A DNA stretch of 64,000 nucleotides from assembly GCA_030710605.1 (NCBI GenBank), contig CP092872.1:94018627-94082626 (forward strand). The letters run 5' to 3'. Under the pieces are notes generated by a model. That model worked only from the letters and a program-made list of their open reading frames with translations. It was not told the origin of the DNA and did not search any database. This document shows positions 19,018 to 29,862 of this stretch, piece by piece. The DNA comes from Cordylochernes scorpioides (Eukaryota; Arthropoda; Arachnida; Pseudoscorpiones; Chernetidae). The number at the start of each line of letters is the position of its first letter. Within the stretch, counting starts at the first letter, position 1. The position numbers and the translations under genes were made by a program.

Positions 19018-19095
19018 ATAAGTTTGTCCCAAATTTTCGTAAACATATTTTTATTTATATTTTGCAAGTGTTTACGAACTTTTGGGACAACCTTA
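19018..19095. mobile_element. MITE-5, short palindromic copy
   Basis: AAGTTTGTCCCAAATTTTCG and its inverse TACGAACTTTTGGGACAACC flank a short AT-rich loop with TTGCAAGTGT. TIRs of this form are mariner-like. It directly follows the PK copy. Confidence 0.75.
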
Positions 19096-19334
19096 TTTAT
19101 TTATTATTTATTATCATTTACAAAGCACGCGATATCCGTCTTGGATATTTGCATGCATACACAAGTTTGGGAGCTTATTTACAGTAATTATTAATATGAT
19201 TTTAGTTATTATAATAGAAATTATTAACATATTTGTCAGTTAGTTAACGATTTAATTACCCTATAATGAATATCAGTGAACATCACATAAGAACAGAAAT
19301 TTAGAGCTATTTACAGCATATAACTATTTACCAT

Positions 19335-19680
19335 TTATTACAGCCCAGGCTATCTATTACTAAAAAACATTCTACAAAATCTATTAAAATTTATATACAT
19401 ATATCTATTATTAACTATTTGATTTAGACAATTTATATTTATTTGATTTTTGACTCTCAAGTCCTCTACAAGTCGACAGTCCGTTAAAATATGTACAGGA
19501 TTTTCTTCTTCTGCACCACATGAGCATTTAGGCGAATCCGTCTTTCTGACTTTGTACAAATATGATCTAAAGTTACCGTGTCCAGTAAAAAATTGGACAT
19601 TGTAAAAATTTGGCTTGACATATTTGGGTATTTGGGTTAACCTTGGTAAAATTCTAACAGAATTCTTTTAGAAGAATGAT
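19335..19680 (-). pseudogene. LINE-F fragment: C-terminal zinc region after RNase H
   Basis: The minus-strand frame reads PKYVKPNFYNVQFFTGHGNF, then RSYLYKVRKTDSPKCSCGAE, then ENPVHILTDCRLVEDL and stops near 19350. The GHG-x-F-x-x-YL pattern and C-x-C-G with H-x3-C are typical of the region after RNase H in jockey/R1/I-clade LINEs. It lacks the reverse transcriptase and is a relic. The upstream boundary (AGAATTCTTTTAGAAGAATG) is shared with the palindrome at 61869-62331. Confidence 0.75.
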
Positions 19681-20224
19681 TTAATCTTATGATTTATTTA
19701 ACATCCGACGTTTCAGTGGTCTCTCTGGCCATCTCTTCAGTTAAATAATCCATTGGTTGATGCGGTTATATTTTTCTGAATTCTAAAACATCAACAATTA
19801 TTTGATACCTAATTATTCCGACAGTAAATTTTAGTTGCAAGATGAAGAGAGTTCTCTTAACATTACAATTTTATAAATTGTTTGCCAGGAAGTTCTGTTT
19901 CACTTTGGTATAAGTCAGGGTAACGGTCTGTCACACGACACTGCTGTGTCATTTCCTATTGCGAAACCATCCCGTCAACTTACAGCTGGTATAGCTGTTT
20001 CTGAACTCACACATCGCTGGTTCAATCATGGATATCATGGAGAATTATACTCAGAGTGGTTCCCATTCTCTCTCTTTTGGCTCTTCGGCGTCGGCCTCCA
20101 TCCCGAGACAATGACCAGTGTGGCTTCCATCTACAAGTACCATCTTGGTCTTGGGCAATGCCAGCCACCATAATATTCCCATATTTTACAAATGAAAAGA
20201 CCAAAACGCGAATGTTTCTTTTCA

Positions 20225-20500
20225 CAAATAAATCAAACTTCTACTTCTCTTACTGCGATGAAAAATATATTGGGAGGGCTTGGCTCATCAGTGGTGAACC
20301 CTCCCAGCGGTTTCGCCAATTTAATCCTTTTTAGAGCCTCTTTAGAACTCTAATACTTTATTGGATTATTCTGTTTTTAGTATTAGTATTAGAGCTCTAA
20401 CGAGGCTGTCTGGTAGATTAAACTGGCGAAACCGCTGGGAGGGTTCACCACTGATGAGTCAAGCCTTCCTATTTTTTATCGCAGTACGGACAGTAGAAAT
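20225..20500. repeat. Two PK elements in inverted orientation
   Basis: The plus-strand core starts at 20270 (GGGAGGG, CTTGGC, ending GCCAA); the minus-strand core is at 20405-20470. Between them TAGAGCTCTAA-type sequence is also inverted. In the left core both sides of the CTGGC/GCCAG helix have changed together (TTGGC/GCCAA). Confidence 0.75.
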
Positions 20501-21266
20501 TTTATTTTATTTGAAAAAAGGTTTTTAAAATAGCTTTACTTCTTATATACATACAAATTTTACAAATATAATATTTAATTTACATAGATTATAAAGTTTT
20601 TCTATATATATGTTCACGAGAAATCGATTTTACATTTTGTACTTCCATCTCTTGATGCAAAATGATTTCCTTTTTTTTCTCCTCCAGAATGTGATAAACA
20701 AAAAAAAAAAAAGTTCGACGCATTTTTTATCCCTCTTCAATCCAATTTTAGCTTGACCTCGGATTAAATAAATAAAATGGGCAGACAAAAATGCCTACTA
20801 CATATATTGAGGCAAAGACCGGAACAAAACAGGTTTTTCCCACAACTGGCCACACTGTCATTACACCGCCATGATATGATGATGATGATAATACTATTCA
20901 ATCATCATCACCTTCACTACAGAGTTGACCTACTTCAAGCGGTTGTCGGCGGTTGAAACGGTATAGATTGGATATACACGGACATGTGTCTCTTTGTAAA
21001 CCCAAAACTTTCAACTTCTGACATCTTCGCTATTATTTGCATTGGTTTTTTTTTTAGGCTTCGCGTATCATTACTTCACATGCTCACACACATTTAACTG
21101 ATATATAAAATTTAATATAAATTTGTTTCCCTGAAAAAAAGTTTGGCGTGTAGAAGCCACACGAAAATTTGGAAGAAAAAAAAATAATGTAAAATAATAT
21201 ACATATATTTTTTAAATATATAAATATAATATGGATTTTTAAACATATATAATTATTTTAAAATAA

Positions 21267-21560
21267 AAAAAGGCATATCCTGACCAGGAGCACATGTGAT
21301 TTACAGAAGGCAGAGCGCCATCTGGTGGAACAGAAATCAACTAAACATTGATTTAGCCTGTTCCCTGATATTTGGCCAACCCAATTTCTTGATAAATCAA
21401 GAAAAGCCATCCACAAACGCGTTTCGCGCTGTTGGCGCTTGTCAGCGTGGAGTAGGCTGTACCACTGCGACCAAAAAGATTTTTGGTCCCAGTGGCTTCT
21501 TGAGAAACCAAGAAATGGGTATTTAAGGCTAAATTTGTGTAAATACGCTTAAAACATGAA
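21267..21560 (-). mobile_element. HH element, copy with decayed ribozyme
   Basis: Minus-strand order: a CCACTGGGACC/GGTCGCAGTGG hairpin, hammerhead (21411-21450), CTTGATTTATCAAG, GGGTTGGCCAAATATCAGGG, GTTCCACCAGATGGCGCTCT, then GTGCTCCTGGTCAGGATATG and a T run. It links the hammerhead module to the terminal block that alone forms the palindrome at 231-395. Confidence 0.65.
21411..21450 (-). ncRNA. Decayed hammerhead motif
   Basis: The minus strand reads CCACG, CTGACAA, stem CGC/GCG with CAACA loop, CGAAAC, GCG, then TTTGTGG. Core CTGATGA has become CTGACAA, so it should be inactive. Stem II has changed to GCGC/GCGC pairing relative to GGGC/GCCC, with pairing retained. Confidence 0.65.
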
Positions 21561-21984
21561 AAAACAACAGAAAAAAAAAATTATAATATATAATTATAAG
21601 CTTTTATAGGTCTATGCGTATAGGAGGGGTTCATTGATATAATTATAAGAACTTTTCAAATTCAACTCTTCATTTACAGTGATTGTGGTTTCACACGCCA
21701 CCCCACAGGGAGACCCCCCCAAGACGTGATAATGCCGGGAAGTATTTAGCTGGGCCATCAAAGAGAAGATTTAGTGAGTCGGGCCTGGTGGAGAGATAAG
21801 TCAGCCCGTGATGTTTATAAACATTTTGATAGTGCTTGACTCTCTTCTGTCTTTATCTCCATTGGCCAGGGGTGAATGTATGGAATGCCTATGTACATAT
21901 TATAACCCCAAGTATATTTACTTTGTATAATATACAAGAAATAACGCTATTTAGAACGTTTTTATCTTTCAATTTAAACAAACT

Positions 21985-22075
21985 TCTGTCCTTAATGCGA
22001 TAGAAAAATATTGGGAGGGGCCTGACTCATCAGTGAAGAACTCTCCCAGTTTTCACCAATTTGATTAATATATGG
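21985..22075 (+). repeat. PK element, decayed
   Basis: AAACTTCTGTCCTTAATGCG, GGGAGGGGCCTGACTCATCA, then CTCTCCCAG and ACCAATTTGATTAA. The core is eroded. Confidence 0.6.
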
Positions 22076-22419
22076 ATACGGTTGATCAAATAGTTTTAAG
22101 ATTTTTGAAGATTGTAGGCTCTACACCTTTTGAATGACTAAGCAGAAGTTGGTAGAATAGGATGGAGATTGGATCCTACCTCATCCTTCTTACAGTCCTG
22201 ACACTACTCCCTCTGATTAATGGAGAACTTTATCTGCTTACTTTTTATCTTTTAAGGTGATTTAAAAGCCCCCCTTCTTGTAGAATATGCAACTATATCG
22301 TATTATGCAACTTTTACATATTAGAATATTGACTGATTAACGTGAAGGTATTTCTTTATTGCTTCATCGTGGTTGATATTAAATGCTGTGAGAATCAATT
22401 GAAAAAAAAAGGGGGGGGG

Positions 22420-22640
22420 GATTTCAATGTTCTCACAAGTCCGGAGTCCAAACACAGAACGATGGACTCTGAACGAGGTCGTGTTTGTTTATCGGCGGCT
22501 TCCGCATGGCGCAGGACTCCTCACGTTACAGTCCCGCTGCGGACCTCCTGGAAAGTTCCACGTTGATCCATTCGTGATACAAGAGAATCAAGAAGGACAA
22601 ACCAAGTGTGTGGATAGTCAGTGAGCATAGATAATGACGG
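22420..22640 (+). other. Unassigned GC-richer open region
   Basis: Two overlapping open frames (65-74 codons) start near 22342 and 22427. The sequence (GAACGAGGTCGTGTTTGTTT, CCGCATGGCGCAGGACTCCT) is less AT-rich than its flanks. No homology is recognised and no paralogue lies in the window. It could be a repeat relic or part of a single-copy exon. Confidence 0.25.
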
Positions 22641-22969
22641 AACAATTTGATGTAACTTTTAAAGACGAAGGAGATATTGAAGTGATAAAATGATAACTCT
22701 TCATTTAAATGGTCGTAAAACTTGCTCCTAGTTAATGTGTTGGCCTCTATAAAAGCTTGTTAATATTCCTTAACACAAGTTGTTGAGACTTTCGGAAGGT
22801 TTTTTTGTATTTTTTTTTTTCAAACACACATAACACATGTAGGGATGTACGAGGACTATGTTTGCTAATTTGTGGCTTTCTTGTGGTGACTTTTCTAATT
22901 GCACCCGCGGGGCGATCATCCCAATCGCCCTCGAGACAATACTGAGTACAGGGGTTATAATACTTATGG

Positions 22970-23700
22970 TGGGTAGGTGATTTCTTCACTGTGGGTTTGT
23001 AAACAAAAATCCTGGTTTCACAGTTTATAACATTTTGATAAGTCACTTGAGAGTGGAAGATGACAGGCAATAAAACTTGCCACCATCCAGACTGAAAACA
23101 CTTCCTGTCACATGCGAAGGGTTAATTTTCTAGTTTATATAATAATAATGAGAGAGAGAGATAGGTGTTTGTAGCTTATTCAATGTGGGTTAGGAAACAA
23201 AAGTCCTGGTTTAACATTTCACACTCTTAGACAATCTAGTCACTTGAGAAATGGAAGATTGCCAAGTAAAAGACCCTTCCTTACTTAAGGTCAATGTTCT
23301 AGTTTATTTAATAATCATGAGATAGTCAGGTGCCTGTGGTTTCTTCCAGTGTGGGTTAGGAAACAAAAAAGTCCTGGTTTAACATTTAGAACATTTCAGC
23401 CACTTAAGGAATGGAAGATGGCCAAGTAAAACTCTTCTTTACATTTGCGAAGGATTAACGTTCTAGTTTACACAATACTTATTATGATGTTAGGTGTCTT
23501 GGATTCTTCAATGTGGGTTTGGAAACAAAAGTCCTGGTTTAACATTTAGAAAATTTCGGCCACACACACGGCACCCAAGAAATAGAAAATGTCCAAGTAA
23601 GACCGTTCCTTCCATATGTGAAGGGTAATTTTCTAGTTTACACAATACTTATTATGATGTTAGGTGTCTGTGGATACTTCAATGAGGGTTTGGAAACACA
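22970..23700. repeat. Tandem array, about 160-190 bp unit, 4-5 copies
   Basis: GTGGGTTTGGAAACAAAAGT with CCTGGTTTAACATTTAGAA recurs at about 23010, 23203, 23372 and 23532. Each unit also has GGAAGATGGCCAAGTAAAA and AGGTGTCTGTGG. Spacing drifts through indels. Confidence 0.85.
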
Positions 23701-24102
23701 AAAAGCGATCAGACGATCCAGAGAGACCGGCAGACAGACGATATGTCGACCCCACCAAACTGGTTCCGCCACCGCCACAATGGAGGAGGTGGAATGCGAC
23801 CGTTGCGGCCGGGTCATAGCGGCCGAAACACTCTTAATCCACGCCGTGATTTATGCCTACCATTCTATGCAAATTTTAAACACACGGAATTAATCAATCA
23901 TCCAGCTAAATACCAAATACCAGCGCGACCTAATAGGTTCCTTGTTGCTGCTTGGTTACTGATATATCCTGGCAAATTGGAGACAGTACTCTTGATAAAT
24001 GTGATCCCCTATTTGCATCCGTTCTACGACAGTGTGTGTTTGATGGTGTATTTATTTATCACGGCGTGATGGAAGGTTTAGAACGAATGAACGGATACAT
24101 AC

Positions 24103-24440
24103 ATTCGTAGACAAAACTTAAGGAAGTTGTAACTTTTAGCATGTATATCGGGATTCAGACAATAACTCTGAAAGATGATAAGGCACAATTTGAATTATAG
24201 AATAGAAATACAATAAGACCAAATAAATAGTGTGTAACGTTTCGGTAACAGCGTTGTGAAGTACAGTACTTTTGTCTAAAGATGGTAACAACGCTGTTAT
24301 CGAAACGTCAAACACTATTTATTTGGATTTGATCTTATTACCTTGTATTTAACTCTGTAAGATATTACAGTGATCTTTATTGAAGACACACGAGATAACA
24401 AAGTGTGAACATTCTGTTTCCTTTTTGAAGTTGTGTACAT
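24103..24440. mobile_element. MITE-4 interrupted by a PLE-like insertion
   Basis: The left half runs ATTCGTAGACAAAACTTAAG to AATAACTCTGAAAGAT; the right half resumes AACTCTGTAAGATATTACAG to GTGTGAACA. The insertion occupies 24177-24349. Confidence 0.8.
24177..24349. mobile_element. PLE-like inverted-repeat element with 14-bp TSD
   Basis: TAACTCTGAAAGAT (24163-24176) and TAACTCTGTAAGAT (24350-24363) flank it, 13 of 14 matching. The insert is itself palindromic (AATAAGACCAAATAAATAGT outward; CGTTTCGGTAACAGCG inward). The right arm reads AAAGATG, stem GTAACA/TGTTAT, CGAAACGTC. It is the same family as 2755-2923. A long duplication points to retrotransposition rather than a DNA transposon. Confidence 0.75.
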
Positions 24441-24931
24441 GAGTGTAAATAAGAAACAGTTTGGAGGGTGTAATAAGAAAGGAAGAGATTGGATAACTCA
24501 ATCAACAGAGAAACTTTCTCCAGCCCAGATAACCTCTCCAGATGATATCTAGAGGTCGTGCTATCACTTTACTGCAGCCGACGCTAGGCCTAATGGTGGT
24601 AATTGTGTGGAACGGGGGCAACTGAGGGTCCCCACACTTCCACATCCTACTCAACCCCAGTTTCAAATTTCTTTTTTAAAAAATCTCATTCTTTTTCTCT
24701 TCAGACTTTCCCGAAGTAGAATCCCACACACCATGTAAAATAGAGAAAAATATGTAAAAATATATTTTATGAATCTAATATTTAGGTAGACCAAGGAAGA
24801 ATTGGTAATGTATTAGAAAGGTCTGAAGTTAGAAGAGGTGAAGAGAATCGTACATAGAGAACAGGGTGGAATGGTGTTCTATGATGGCTGCTGTATCAGA
24901 GATGCTACATGGTGATGAAAGGTCTCAAGTA

Positions 24932-25145
24932 ATATACACTCATGGACAAAACTTAAGGAAGTTTTATAATTTTGATATGGCCGTACGTTTTTTTTTTTTT
25001 TTTAAGAAACAGGCAATTTTTTTGTTCATACTTTGTTATCTGATGTGTATAAAGGTCACTGTAATATCTTTCAGAGTTATTGTTTGAATCCCGATATACA
25101 TGCTAAAAGGTACAGACATACTCGTTGAGTTTTGTCCATGAGTAT
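24932..25145. mobile_element. MITE-4, complete copy
   Basis: CACTCATGGACAAAACTTAA at the left, GTTTTGTCCATGAGTATA at the right, with poly-T, ACTTTGTTATCTGATGTGTA and CCCGATATACATGCTAAAAG between, in the opposite orientation to 14375. Confidence 0.8.
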
Positions 25146-25204
25146 AATTATAGGTCAATCATCAAAAGACATTTTCATGACATACTGTGACATAGAGTTG
25201 TTGT

Positions 25205-26290
25205 TTTTGTCGTGTCCAATGAAGAGCCTCTGATATCTCCGTACATCTCTATCACAGCAGTCGTTCTCTATCTTGGGTGTGTAAAGTTCTGGGTCCATGT
25301 CAATTTTCTGTTGTTGTCGTGTCCAATGAAGAGCCTCTGATATCTCCGTACATCTCTATCACAGCAGTCGTTCTCTATCTTGGGTGTGTAAAGTTCTGGG
25401 TCCATGTCAATTTTCTGTTGTTGTCGTGTCCAATGAAGAGCCTCTGATATCTCCGTACATCTCTATCACAGGAGTCGTTCTCTATCTAGGATGTGTAAAG
25501 TTCTGGATCCATGTCAATTTTCTGTTGTTGTCGTGTCCAATGAAGAGCCTCTGATATCTCCGTACATCTCTATCACAGCAGTCGTTCTCTATCTTGGGTG
25601 TGTAAAGTTCTGGGTCTATGTCTATTTTCTGTTATTGTCGTGTCCAATGAAGAGCCTCTGATATCTCCGTACATCTCTATCATAGCAGTCGTTCTCTATC
25701 TTGGGTGTGGAAGTTCTGGGTCCATGTCAATTTTCTGTTGTTGTCGTGTCCAATGAAGAGCCTCTGATATCTCCGTACATCTCTATCATAGCAGTCGTTC
25801 TCTATCTTGGGTGTGGAAGTTCTGGGTCCATGTCAATTTTCTGTTGTTGTCGTGTCCAATGAAGAGCCTCAGATGTCGCCATACATCTCTATCACAGCAG
25901 TCGTTCTCTATCTTGGGTGTGTAAAGTTCTGGGTCTATGTCAAATTTCTGTTGTTGTCGTGTCCAATGAAGAGCCTCTGATATCTCCGTACATCTCTATC
26001 ATAGCAGTCGTTCTCTATCTTGGGTGTGGAAGTTCTGGGTCCATGTCAATTTTCTGTTGTTGTCGTGTTCAATGAAGAGCCTCAGATGTCGCCATACATC
26101 TCTATCACAGCAGTCGTTCTCTATCTTGGGTGTGTAAAGTTCTGGGTCTATGTCAATTTTCTGTTGTTGTCGTGTCCAATGAAGAGCCTCTGATATCTCC
26201 GTACATCTCTATCACAGCAGTCGCAATGTCCTCTATCTTTTGGGTGTGTAAAGTTCCTGTTCTGGGTCAATTTTCCGCAAGGCTGCGGCC
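25205..26290 (-). repeat. 107-bp tandem array made from LINE-B 3' ends, about 10 copies
   Basis: Units repeat every 106-108 bp, each with TTGTCGTGTCCAATGAAGAG, CTCTATCACAGCAGTCGTTC and TTCTGGGTCCATGTCAATTT. The unit is the final segment of LINE-B, and the last unit (26176-26290) continues into GCAAGGCTGCGGCCAT, the next upstream LINE-B sequence. So one LINE 3' end was amplified in place. Confidence 0.92.
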
Positions 26291-26404
26291 ATAGAATGTG
26301 AATGTGTCATAAATAAACGTAAGAACAAGTACCTTGTAGTGTGTCCCTTGGTAGCTAATTCTTCAGTCCTTCAAAACTCCGATTGTAACTTCTAGAATAT
26401 GAGA

Positions 26405-26675
26405 ATTCGCAAATATTATAGACGCGTATGATTCTTTTAAAAATTAAACAAGTTTCTACTGCCCTTACTGCATTGAAAATTTAATGGAAGGGCCTGGCTC
26501 ATCAGTGGTGAACCCTCCCAACGGTTTCGCCAGTTTAATCTACCATACCGCTGTAATATTGCATTTTTCGGGTTTTCTTTTATACTGATACTGATGTTAG
26601 ACTCTTGGAATGGGTATTTTAGATGAACTATGGACATAAGCTTTGAGGACAGTAGAATTACAAACAATTATAAAT
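26405..26675 (+). repeat. PK element, near-complete
   Basis: ACGCGTATGATTC, TTTCTACTGCCCTTACTGCA, core from 26487 (GGAAGGG, CCTGGC, TCATCAG, CCCTCCC, GCCAG, ACCGCT), right end ATAAGCTTTGAGGACAGTAG. Confidence 0.8.
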
Positions 26676-26689
26676 ATTTAATATGTTTC

Positions 26690-26895
26690 GAGCGATCGCT
26701 CTACCGCAAACATCAAATTGAGTTATAATACAATATAATGCGGCTTATGATTGTTGAACAACGTTTGACAATTATACCGCAAATGTTTCTTTTGAACTAA
26801 TAATCGAAATTTATTTCTAAAAAATAAATCATGAAATTTCGTTCAAAAGAGACATTTGCGGTAAAATTGTCAAACGTCCTTCTACAATCAAATTG
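26690..26895. repeat. Inverted repeat, arms over 50 bp
   Basis: GTTTGACAATTATACCGCAA with ATGTTTCTTTTGAAC pairs inverted with GTTCAAAAGAGACATTTGCG and GTAAAATTGTCAAACG. A related single arm is at 42240-42335 next to another PK element. Confidence 0.65.
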
Positions 26896-27319
26896 AGTAT
26901 TTTTATTATAACTTCTACATTGATCATGCCGCCTTTGTAATTAAAAAAAAAATCTTTTCCAAGACTACGGCGGCGACTTCAGTGCGAGGTGTACAGTAAG
27001 AGACCGCTATTATATTTCAGCCCTCGGGGTCGTGATGGCGAAACTCTCTTAACGAAATTCACTGACACAATCTCATCATTCGACCTTGCGAAACTGCGAA
27101 CACCTCTTCGATACAACGTCCGCTTACATTTCCTTCTTTTACCGACGGATTTTTGGATCCCATAATGATCTTGTCGTTAAGTTTCCTGTTATATAGGGGG
27201 TCCTTTTATTTTACAAGTTAGAACATCAATTTCTCAAGTGAAAAAACTCACTATTTGATTTAAAGTCATCTACAAACCTTCCAGAATATTATATCAAAAT
27301 AAATATAGCTCTATTTACA

Positions 27320-27377
27320 CACACAAAGCTTTATTAAGACCATCGGTCTTATTCACCAGAGGAAGAAAGGAATTCTT
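27320..27377 (-). mobile_element. LINE-C 3' tip, 58 bp, 10-bp TSD
   Basis: TCTATTTACA at 27310-27319 and 27378-27387 is an exact duplication. The minus-strand insert is the hairpin AAGACCGATGGTCTT, AATAAAGC and TGTGTGTG tail with about 25 bp upstream. An extreme 5' truncation. Confidence 0.85.
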
Positions 27378-27419
27378 TCTATTTACATATTTCCCATATA
27401 ACTTTGCATATCCGAATTT

Positions 27420-27500
27420 CTTTCTACATTTCCCTGCGAATCATTTGATATAGCTCTAAGTATATAAGACTAAATGTCTTAATAAAGGTTGATTTAATTA
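27420..27500 (+). mobile_element. LINE-C-like 3' end
   Basis: TATAAGACTAAATGTCTTAA with AATAAAGG following: stem AAGAC/GTCTT, then the AATAAAG signal and an ATTA-rich tail. Confidence 0.55.
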
Positions 27501-28261
27501 ATTAATAAGACGATGTTTCGTGCAAATTTTAAACGGTCCCTAAGACTCTGTTGAGATCCTGGATATAGGAAGGATGCCCCTACCATATGATGTAATTATA
27601 GAAGACAAGGACCCCTTGAGCTAAAAATAGAACATCCACCCTCAAGCATTGATTGATGAATTCCTAACTTGTGGTCGTTACAAGGGAATCAAATAAATAA
27701 ACCTCTCTAAGAAGACCCCCTAACCTCCTTTCTTTACCATCTGTTTATCATCTATCCAACATGGCGTCACCGGAAGTTGGGTGTCAGACGATTATTTTGA
27801 AAACTTTTGCGCCTTTTTTTGTATTTTTTTTCTTTCAAATATTATTTTCTTTTCTAGAAAGTATTTGTATATATGTATAGCTGAACAAGTGTATATGTTC
27901 ATTGATGTAATTACAGATATTTATTAAAAGTTAAAAAAATAATTAAAATTATCGTCTGCAATATAATTATGTTTTATTTACATAACTGCGAACTTTCGAG
28001 TTTGAAAATCTCTTCAGACGATGAGATTTTGAAGACAATAAAGACAAAAATAATCAAGAAGGACATTAGAAATACATATCTATACATGCTTTGCTCGCAA
28101 GTTTTAGGCAGATTTTGTTAATATTGCCACATTAAAAATTAGGAAAGACAAAACTTCAGGATGACACGGAAATTTATGTAAGACAAGAACAAACTATGAA
28201 TGATAAAAAACAAAGCAATGAGAGAGAAAGAATATGGTTTTACGGGTTACTAACCAAAGTT

Positions 28262-28342
28262 TTTAATTAAAAAGACATATATTGGATCAAAATATTGGTA
28301 AAATAAATGATATTTTGATCCAATATATGCCTTTTTAATTAA
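28262..28342. repeat. Inverted repeat with 38-bp arms
   Basis: TTTAATTAAAAAGACATATA then TTGGATCAAAATAT is repeated inverted (ATATTTTGATCCAATATATG, CCTTTTTAATTAAA). The right arm also ends the repeats at 52142, 55840 and 56283. Confidence 0.7.
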
Positions 28343-28404
28343 ATATTCATTTATGGATTGCTTTCATTTTCAAAACTAACCAAAGTGTATGAAAAAAAAA
28401 AAAA

Positions 28405-28468
28405 CGCTCAACGTGGGGCTCGAACCCACGACCCTGAGATTAAAAGTCTCATACTCCACCGACTAAGC
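28405..28468 (-). pseudogene. tRNA-Lys(TTT) relic, 5' acceptor lost
   Basis: The minus strand reads D-arm GCTTAGTCGGTGGAG, anticodon arm GAGACTTTTAATCTC (anticodon TTT), T-arm GTGGGTTCGAGCCCCAC and the 3' acceptor TTGAGCG, then a run of T. The nine bases expected at the 5' end to pair with the acceptor are replaced by unrelated sequence. The B box (GGTTCGAGCC) is intact. It is a pseudogene or a tRNA-derived repeat head, and it lies inside repeat U1. Confidence 0.8.
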
Positions 28469-28689
28469 AAAAAGATAGAGATGCTGGGTAACGATCCAGC
28501 AAAGATGGAAGTTTACAGAATAGCAAAAAAAATAAACATTAAAAATGATACTCTGTTAATAAAATAATAAATACCCTGCTACAATATCAAATGATTATTA
28601 CTATAGTATTATATAAGACGGTTTAATTTTTATAGTTTTTATTTACATATAACTTTATAAAATGATAAGAAAACAGTGTATGTTACTAG

Positions 28690-29140
28690 CGCGCTATATA
28701 CTATTTCAAACTTATACAATAGATTGAAATATTATCTTGTGGGAGTTTTTCCCATAAACGTGTTACGTTTACAAAAGATGGAGAAGCCGGAAATATTCGT
28801 CAAATTCTCGCCTGCTACCTTAATATGCAACTTCCGGTAAACATAACCGCCATTTTGGAAGCAGCTTTCACACATTGTTCAATTTCTCTTATTGATTTAA
28901 TAATAGGAAGTATAATGAAATTATAATTTCTCTATAAAAACAGGCGCTAAATACACTCATAGATTTTAGGAAGTTTTACCTTTTAGCATGTATATCGGGA
29001 TTCAGACAATAACTTTGAAAGATATTACATTGACCTTTATTAAAGACACACGAGATAACCAAGTGTGAACAACCTCTGTCTCCTTAAAAAAAAAAAAAAA
29101 AAAAAAAAACGACCGGCGATATCAAAGACTTTCCACTTTC
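28690..29140. repeat. Duplicated block, copy A (unique part plus MITE-4)
   Basis: TATACTATTTCAAACTTATA, GGAGAAGCCGGAAATATTCG, ATGCAACTTCCGGTAAACAT, CCGCCATTTTGGAAGCAGCT and CAGGCGCTAAATACACTCAT match 38545-39036 almost base for base. The MITE-4 at its right end (28952-29140) is shared, so both were duplicated together or the block is one element. Confidence 0.85.
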
Positions 29141-29862
29141 TATATACAGTCTTGGTGGAGAGATATAACAACCACTGTATGTGTCTTATAGTTATCTTCT
29201 TTTTCATTTTTTTTACGATATTCTCAGCTTTTCTTCTGAACTATAGAACAGGTAGTAAAAATAGACAAAATTCTCATTGGTCAATGAATCAGAGGAAAAA
29301 TTTTAAATCTTGCTGTAATAGACAACACACAAGAAGTATACAAGAAATAGACATACTCAGGTTGGACTAAGCAAGAACCGTATCACATTTTGTATACTTT
29401 CAAACATAGTATGTAAATATTCCTATCGGTCAATGTGAAACAGCGAAAACTTTAAAATTCTTCAACTTTTTACGTTGATAGACATAACAAGAGGTATACA
29501 AGAAATAGACATGTCGAGATGAGAGCAGAGCAATATAATATACATTGTTATATACTTTCAAAAGCAGTATGTAAATAGAAATAGTCAGGAGGTCCAAGAA
29601 GGAGGGGGATCGCCTTCAAGACATTCAATGAAGTTCCCTTGTCAAGCGCGGAGCCCTTGTTTTTATTATTATTTTTTAAATATTTTATTTTTTACTTTTC
29701 CACGACAGAGACGGGAGAGCCCCCTCTAGTATATAGTACAAGAAGACCCTGTTTGTTCTTCGAACAAAATGATTTAAAAAAAAAACGATATTCTCGAACA
29801 TTTTAGATTTCAAATATTATGTAAAAGTGATAAATGAGTTTTAAAAATTGTAAAAAAAAAAA

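Larger units (their letters stand above)
28137..28600 (+). repeat. Repeat U1, interrupted copy
   Basis: AGGAAAGACAAAACTTCAGG through ACAAACTATGAATGATAA, and after an interruption (about 28227-28510) GAAGTTTACAGAATAGCAAA, GATACTCTGTTAATA and ACAATATCAAATG. Copies at 40265-40690 and 51475-51665 show the uninterrupted order. The AGGAAAGACAAACTTCAGG start is also found at the 5' edge of LINE-A (about 37140), so U1 may derive from it. Confidence 0.55.

Noticed and set aside
23743-24069. 108-codon plus-strand ORF and overlapping frame with CDRCGR...H pattern
   Set aside because: The C2H2-like pattern is incomplete (second histidine pair missing) and the alternative frame is equally open; no family recognised.
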